Below are positions 60,011 through 64,000 of a stretch of DNA of 64,000 bases, piece after piece (position 1 is the first letter of the stretch; every line of letters starts with the position of its first letter). Made by a program: the position numbers and the translations under genes. Under the pieces are notes generated by a model that saw only the letters and a program-made list of their open reading frames with translations, had not been told where the DNA came from and did not search any database. Source of the stretch: DASTQL01 sp035462375 (GTDB lineage: Bacteria > Actinomycetota > Actinomycetes > Jiangellales > Jiangellaceae). The stretch covers positions 32,626 to 96,625 of the forward strand of contig DATHUJ010000143.1 in the NCBI GenBank assembly GCA_035462375.1, in the 5' to 3' direction.

Positions 60011-60991
60011 TCAGGGACGGTTGTGGTGGTCGAGCAGGTCGGCGGCCACCGAGGCGCCGGCATCACGCAGGTCCGCCGGCTCCATGACGTAGGCGTCCGG
60101 ACCGGCGGTGATGAGCACCAGACCGACCCGCCGGGGGACGGGCGGGAGCATCTCCGCGCGCAGCTTGACCGACTCCTCGTCCTCCTGCACCACCTCGACC
60201 CGCTCGGCGAAGCGGTCGACGGCCCAGCGGGCCGCCTGCGGGACCACCAGGACCACGGATGTGCGGCGGCGGTTGGCCTCGATCAGCGCGTCCACGTCCA
60301 CGGGCGGCACGAAGGGGTCGTCCAACACCTCCACGTCCCGGATCCCCGAGACCAGGTACGTGCGGATGACCCCCCGGTCGTCGGGCGGCCCGGCGTCCAC
60401 CTCCCAGCCGCGCCGGGTGCGGGTCAGCCCGTACGGCTCGAGCACCCGCTCCCGTACGCCGGGGTGCCAGGCCCGGGCGTAGACGATGCGGGCCCGGCGG
60501 CGGCCGCGGGCGGCCGCCGCGAGCCGGCGGGCGTGGTCGTCCTCAGGACCCGTCGGCGACGCCTCGGCGCCGGGCAGGAGGGATCCTTCCAGCGCGGCCA
60601 GCGCCCCGACCAGGTCGGCGTTCTCCGGCTCGAGTGCCAGGAGCTCCCGACCCGCCCGGTACAGCGTGGCCAGGTCGGCGGCGCTGAGGTGCTCAACGCC
60701 GAGCTCGCGCTCCGGTCGGGGTGAGACGACCCGGAGCACCTCTGCCCGGTGCGGGTCGTCGTCCCCGCCGTCGTGGCCGACGAACTCCACCACCGGCTGC
60801 TGGTAGACCTCGAACCCGTACTCGACGAGGTCCACCCGGTACCAGGCGAGGACGTCCTCGCGGAGCTGGTCGGGCTCGGCGCCGATCTCGGCGGCCAGCT
60901 CGGCGACCGACATCCCGTCCGGGTGCATGGAGAGCACCTCGAGCACCTGGGGCAGCCGCCCCACCCGCTGGACGTACCTGCTGACGTTCAC
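60011..60991 (-). CDS. WYL-domain regulator, PafC-like
   Basis: GTG 60991 overlaps the preceding stop as GTGA, giving 326 residues. The N-terminal helix-turn-helix region (RVGRLPQVLEVLSMHPDG, VAELAAEIGAEPDQLREDVL) and the WYL domain (ARIVYARAWHPGVRERVLEPYG, then GVIRTYLVSGIRDVEVLDD) match PafC-type proteins. A WCX-type C-terminal extension follows. PafBC activates DNA-damage genes in mycobacteria by binding single-stranded DNA signals. Usually pafBC is followed by tatA and tatC; here the downstream gene is convergent, so this pair stands alone. Confidence 0.85.
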   Translation of the reverse strand: MNVSRYVQRVGRLPQVLEVLSMHPDGMSVAELAAEIGAEPDQLREDVLAWYRVDLVEYGFEVYQQPVVEFVGHDGGDDDPHRAEVLRVVSPRPERELGVEHLSAADLATLYRAGRELLALEPENADLVGALAALEGSLLPGAEASPTGPEDDHARRLAAAARGRRRARIVYARAWHPGVRERVLEPYGLTRTRRGWEVDAGPPDDRGVIRTYLVSGIRDVEVLDDPFVPPVDVDALIEANRRRTSVVLVVPQAARWAVDRFAERVEVVQEDEESVKLRAEMLPPVPRRVGLVLITAGPDAYVMEPADLRDAGASVAADLLDHHNRP

Positions 60992-61938
60992 CGGGCGGTC
61001 CCGGCGACGGCCGCCAGCTCGGCCTCGACTTCCCGACGCAGGACCTCCGGCGCGAGGAGCCGGACCCGTGGGCCCAGCTCGTACAGCCGCCAGCGGAACG
61101 GGCCGCGGTGGGTCACCCGGTAGGTCATCCGCATGCGCGTCCCGCCCACCTCGATGGCATCCGGCCCCCCGAGCAGGTGCTCGACCTGCGGCCGGTGCTC
61201 GGCGGTCGTCTCGACGACGGCCGTCAGCGGCGGGTCCACCTCCCACCGGAGCGGGTCGAGCTGGCGCCGGGGCGAGCTCGCGGGCACCTCCGCGGTGCCC
61301 GGCCGGTCGAGCTCCAGGGCCGCCATCCGGCCAACCACGAACTCCTTGAGCGTGGGCTGCCCGTCCTCCCGAGCGCGCAGGTACCACCCCGAGGGACCGG
61401 GGTGGACCGACCACGGATGTGCCACGCGAGGAACGTCCTTGTAGGAGAACCGCACCAGGCAGTGCAGAGCGACCGCGCGCAGGGCCTGGGCCAGGGTCTC
61501 GTCCGGTGCGGTCCCCTCGGTGACGGCGACCCGCGGGCCGGACGCGGCGGGCGGGCTCGCGGCGTCCGGAGCAGGGGCGTCGCCGGGGTCCAGCGGCTCG
61601 GCAAGGCCGGGCCGCCCGGCGGCCAGGGCCGCCCGGACCAGCTCCGCCCGCTGGGCCGGGGTGAGCCGCACCCGCAGACGGTTGTCGCGGGCGCGCAGCT
61701 GCCACCGGCCGGGCTCCCCGGGCGGCGCGACGTTGCGGATGTCCCAGCCGGTCTGGTTGAGCTGCGCGATGTCCCGGGCGAGCATGCGCTTGGCGTCGTC
61801 GGGGTCCGCGGCATGGTAGCCGCCGACCCGCACCAGGTCCTCGGCCGGCAGGGGAGACGCTCTGGCGCCGAGCACGCTGATCAGCCGGATGACCCGCTCC
61901 ATCGGGGCGACCTGGTCCCGCCCGGGCCCTCGACCCAC
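60988..61938 (-). CDS. WYL-domain regulator, PafB-like
   Basis: I choose GTG 61938 behind GGGAGG, giving 316 residues; an in-frame ATG at 61902 is the alternative. The N-terminus (MERVIRLISVLGARASPLP, then GGYHAADPDDAKRMLARDIAQL) resembles the PafB helix-turn-helix and is followed by a WYL domain with LVRFSYKD and WSVHPGPSGWYLRAR. The last 80 residues form the WCX extension. It overlaps the PafC-like gene by 4 bp, so the two should form a heterodimer or fused-type regulator. Whether it is the genome's main PafBC or a second pair cannot be said. Confidence 0.8.
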   Translation of the reverse strand: MGRGPGRDQVAPMERVIRLISVLGARASPLPAEDLVRVGGYHAADPDDAKRMLARDIAQLNQTGWDIRNVAPPGEPGRWQLRARDNRLRVRLTPAQRAELVRAALAAGRPGLAEPLDPGDAPAPDAASPPAASGPRVAVTEGTAPDETLAQALRAVALHCLVRFSYKDVPRVAHPWSVHPGPSGWYLRAREDGQPTLKEFVVGRMAALELDRPGTAEVPASSPRRQLDPLRWEVDPPLTAVVETTAEHRPQVEHLLGGPDAIEVGGTRMRMTYRVTHRGPFRWRLYELGPRVRLLAPEVLRREVEAELAAVAGTAR

Positions 61939-62158
61939 CTGCGTGTCCTCCCGTCCTCCCGTGTCCTCACCCGGACCCGCCGCCCTGCCGGTCGCACGGC
62001 CGCGAGCCGTCCGGGTTGTGTCCGGGGTCCGGAGGAGCCTACGGGCGCCGGGCGGGTCCGTGGAGGTCTTGAACAGGGTCGAGACCAGGGGGACGGGCCT
62101 GCCCGGGCCCGGAGCCGACGTACGACGGAGGTGCCTGGCTGCTCTCGCGCCTGCGACG

Positions 62159-62164
62159 TAGTCT
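62159..62164 (+). promoter_or_regulatory. -10 box TAGTCT, leaderless
   Basis: TAGTCT ends 7 nt before GTG 62172. Same spacing as the box before the App1 gene. Confidence 0.5.
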
Positions 62165-62171
62165 GGCCGGT

Positions 62172-62723
62172 GTGGAACTCGTCCTCGCGGTCCTCGCGGT
62201 CCTCGCTCTGATGACCTGCTCCGTGATCGCGGCAGCGGTGCTGGCGTTGCGGGCCGCCCGGCGCGCCGTCGCACCGGCGGTCGACCGGGCCGGCGTGGCA
62301 CTGCGGGCACGCAGCCGCGGGCCCGTGGGCGAGGTGGCGCGGCTCCGCCGCGACATCGACACCGCGGTGCGCAGGGGCCGGCGGTCACTGGCCGTCGCCC
62401 GCGCCGTCGAGGCCCCCGTGGGCGACGTCCCCGCGCTGCTCGACCGGATCGAGGCCGCGGCGCGCGACCTCGACGCCGAGCTGCGCGCCGTCGGGTCGCT
62501 CGCCGACCCGGCCCGGGCAGCAGCGCTCCTCGCGGGGCCCCGGCACCGGACCAGGGAGCTCGTGGCCGCGGCCGACGACGTGGCCGAGGGCATCGCCCTC
62601 GCCGCCGCCCCGGGGCGGACCGACATCGCCGAGCTTCGGGCGGCCTGCACCGCGGAGGCCGAGGCGCTGCGTGAGGGGGCCCGGGTGCGCACGGGCCGGC
62701 CGGGGTTGTTCGGACCGGCCTGA
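62172..62723 (+). CDS. Single-pass membrane protein, unknown family
   Basis: GTG 62172 gives 183 residues. One N-terminal membrane helix (LVLAVLAVLALMTCSVIAAAVLA) is followed by a cytoplasmic, alanine- and arginine-rich helical domain (LRRDIDTAVRRGRRSLAVAR, VPALLDRIEAAARDLDAELR). The layout resembles small proteins of unknown function found beside regulators in actinobacteria. It is divergent from the WYL pair, and the App1 gene follows with ~130 bp between. No function is assigned. Confidence 0.75.
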   Translation: MELVLAVLAVLALMTCSVIAAAVLALRAARRAVAPAVDRAGVALRARSRGPVGEVARLRRDIDTAVRRGRRSLAVARAVEAPVGDVPALLDRIEAAARDLDAELRAVGSLADPARAAALLAGPRHRTRELVAAADDVAEGIALAAAPGRTDIAELRAACTAEAEALREGARVRTGRPGLFGPA

Positions 62724-62839
62724 CCCGGTCCGGCGCCGCCGTCCCTTCCGGCCACCTGACCCGGTCGGTCCGGCCGACCCGGTCCGTCGTCCCTCGTGGC
62801 GTCCCGTCGCTCCAGCCCGCGGCCCGCCCCGAGGACCCC

Positions 62840-62845
62840 TAGGCT
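62840..62845 (+). promoter_or_regulatory. -10 box TAGGCT, leaderless
   Basis: TAGGCT ends 7 nt before ATG 62853, supporting that start for the App1-type gene. Confidence 0.55.
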
Positions 62846-62852
62846 GGGCGTC

Positions 62853-63941
62853 ATGGCTGCCGGCCCGCTCCCCCGCCAGGCCCGCCGCCTGGTCCTCGGT
62901 CTCGAGACCACGGTGGAGCGGGGGTTCGCCTCGGCCCTGTCCCGCGCCGGATGGCGCCCGCAGGTCGTGCCGTTCCCGGGGTACGGCCGGGCGGACGCCA
63001 CCGACGACGGGTGGGTGCGGGTCTTCGCCCGGGTGCTCATGCTCCCGCCCGAGCGGCGCACCGGTGACCACGAGGGCGGCCGCGGCTGGCGGCGGTTCTT
63101 CACGATCGCGGTGCCGGATGCCGACCTGGAGATCCGGGCCGGGCACCGCGTGCACCGGGTGTCCAGCGAGCGAGGCGGCTTCGTCGACGTGGTCGTGGCC
63201 GCCGACCTGCCGGGCGGGTGGCAGGAGGTCCTGCTCCGCGTGGAAGGCGGCGACCCGGCCGTCGAGCGGGTCCGGGTGGTCGGTCCCGACGAGCGGCTCG
63301 GGATCATCAGCGACATCGACGACACGGTGATGGTGACCGCCCTGCCGCGGCCGCTGCTGGCGGCCTGGAACACCTTCGTCCGACACGAGACCAAGCGCCG
63401 CCCCGTGCCGGGCATGGCCGAGCTCTACGAGCGGCTCTGTTCAGCCGACCACGACGCACCGTTCGTGTACCTCTCCACGGGGCCGTGGAACCTCGCGCCG
63501 GCGCTGGTGCGCTTCATGCGCCGCCACGGTTTCCCGGCCGGACCGCTGCTGATGACCGACTGGGGTCCCACCCCGGACCGGTGGTTCCGGTCCGGCCGTG
63601 AGCACAAGCGCACGTCGCTGCGTCGGCTGCTGCAGGACCTTCCGGGGGTGTCCTGGGTCCTTGTTGGCGACGACGGCCAGCACGACCCGCAGATCTACGA
63701 CGAGCTGGTGCGCGCGGAGCCGGAGGCGGTCCGCCTGGTCGCGATCCGCCAGCTGACCGCCACCGAGCAGGTGCTCACGCACGGCTCACCGCTGCCCCCG
63801 GACGCCGACGTGCTCGCACCCGAGCCGGTCACCGCCGCCGGCGGGGTGCCGTGGCTGCAGGCCCCGGACGGCTTCGGTCTGGCCCAGCTGCTCGGGGCGG
63901 TGCCCGGCACCCGTCGGGACCGCCGCACCAGGTCGCGCTGA
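62853..63941 (+). CDS. App1-type (DUF2183) phosphatase-domain protein
   Basis: ATG 62853 gives 362 residues; the frame is open upstream to 62796. The N-terminal ~150 residues are a helical/beta region. The catalytic domain shows the HAD-like acid pair in ISDIDDTVMVT, the Ser/Thr motif in VYLSTGPWNLAPAL, the Lys in EHKRTSL and the DD of LVGDDGQHDP. Yeast App1 is a phosphatidate phosphatase, and bacterial homologues are often annotated with this domain; the substrate here is unknown. No signal peptide. Confidence 0.92.
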   Translation: MAAGPLPRQARRLVLGLETTVERGFASALSRAGWRPQVVPFPGYGRADATDDGWVRVFARVLMLPPERRTGDHEGGRGWRRFFTIAVPDADLEIRAGHRVHRVSSERGGFVDVVVAADLPGGWQEVLLRVEGGDPAVERVRVVGPDERLGIISDIDDTVMVTALPRPLLAAWNTFVRHETKRRPVPGMAELYERLCSADHDAPFVYLSTGPWNLAPALVRFMRRHGFPAGPLLMTDWGPTPDRWFRSGREHKRTSLRRLLQDLPGVSWVLVGDDGQHDPQIYDELVRAEPEAVRLVAIRQLTATEQVLTHGSPLPPDADVLAPEPVTAAGGVPWLQAPDGFGLAQLLGAVPGTRRDRRTRSR

Positions 63942-63948
63942 CCGGCCC

Positions 63949-64000
63949 TCAGCCGCGTCCGGGGACCGCGAGGGAACGGGCGGGCAGCTCGAACCAGCGC
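63949..64000 (-). CDS. C-terminal fragment of a gene extending past the window
   Basis: Read leftward from the right edge, the frame RWFELPARSLAVPGRG is followed by TGA at 63951-63949. It is open to the window edge and ends 8 bp from the convergent App1 stop, like other convergent pairs here. Only 16 residues are visible, so no family can be named. Confidence 0.35.
   Translation of the reverse strand, partial: RWFELPARSLAVPGRG

Overview
The window is very GC-rich, with GTG and ATG starts, GTGA/ATGA stop-start overlaps and many leaderless TAnnnT promoters. It encodes BTAD/SARP regulators, WYL pairs, a DinP-type polymerase and a RecBCD enzyme. This indicates a high-GC actinobacterium; I infer Nocardioidaceae or a close relative, but nothing in the sequence proves the family. 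No rRNA, tRNA, CRISPR array or recognisable insertion sequence was seen.

Layout. 1-4.3 kb: a membrane-protein fragment, an XRE/NB-ARC regulator and a hemerythrin gene. The two leftward genes on either side of the regulator carry the same three-fold 11-bp direct repeat upstream. 4.3-8.4 kb: EamA exporter, a decayed dienelactone hydrolase between two copies of a ~60-bp repeat, an HD-GYP/LuxR protein, a frameshifted methyltransferase and an SRPBCC protein. 8.4-14.5 kb: recD, a Uma2 gene and recB, all leftward. 14.5-30.9 kb: a mixed block lying between recB and its partner recC (30.9-34.2 kb). It holds a membrane-anchored protein, DUF2252, two more Uma2 genes, a PLP dehydratase, a two-component system, tryptophanase, a translationally coupled MacB-like ABC exporter and DUF4287. 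34.2-39.5 kb: dinP back to back with recC, then a leftward trio of a PheS-like single-chain ligase, an unknown 584-residue protein and a phytanoyl-CoA dioxygenase-like enzyme. 39.8-47.3 kb: a broken HNH nuclease, sugar acetyltransferase, a small redox operon (DUF6529, Rieske, 27-residue membrane peptide), UbiB-like kinase, a CPBP protease remnant, SDR, LysE exporter and DUF937. 47.6-55.7 kb: a large BTAD/AAA regulator divergent from a sulfur operon (excisionase-fold/PocR regulator, sulfide:quinone oxidoreductase, DUF1641, TusE/DsrC-like, DsrE-like) followed by a CPBP protease. 55.7-60 kb: a methyltransferase divergent from a second BTAD regulator, with a classic SARP operator between them. 60-64 kb: a PafB/PafC-like WYL pair, a small membrane protein, an App1-type phosphatase and the tail of a further gene.

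How they may work together. RecB, RecC and RecD should form one double-strand-break enzyme although their genes are split; recB and recC each carry an identical TAGGGT leaderless promoter. The SQR-DUF1641-TusE-DsrE operon reads as a compact sulfide oxidation and sulfane-sulfur relay controlled by its own PocR regulator, without DsrAB, Hdr, TusA or rhodanese genes nearby. The DUF6529-Rieske-small peptide operon looks like a compact membrane electron-transfer unit. Several genes are broken by single-base shifts or short rearrangements, so the region appears to be decaying, or the assembly has indels.
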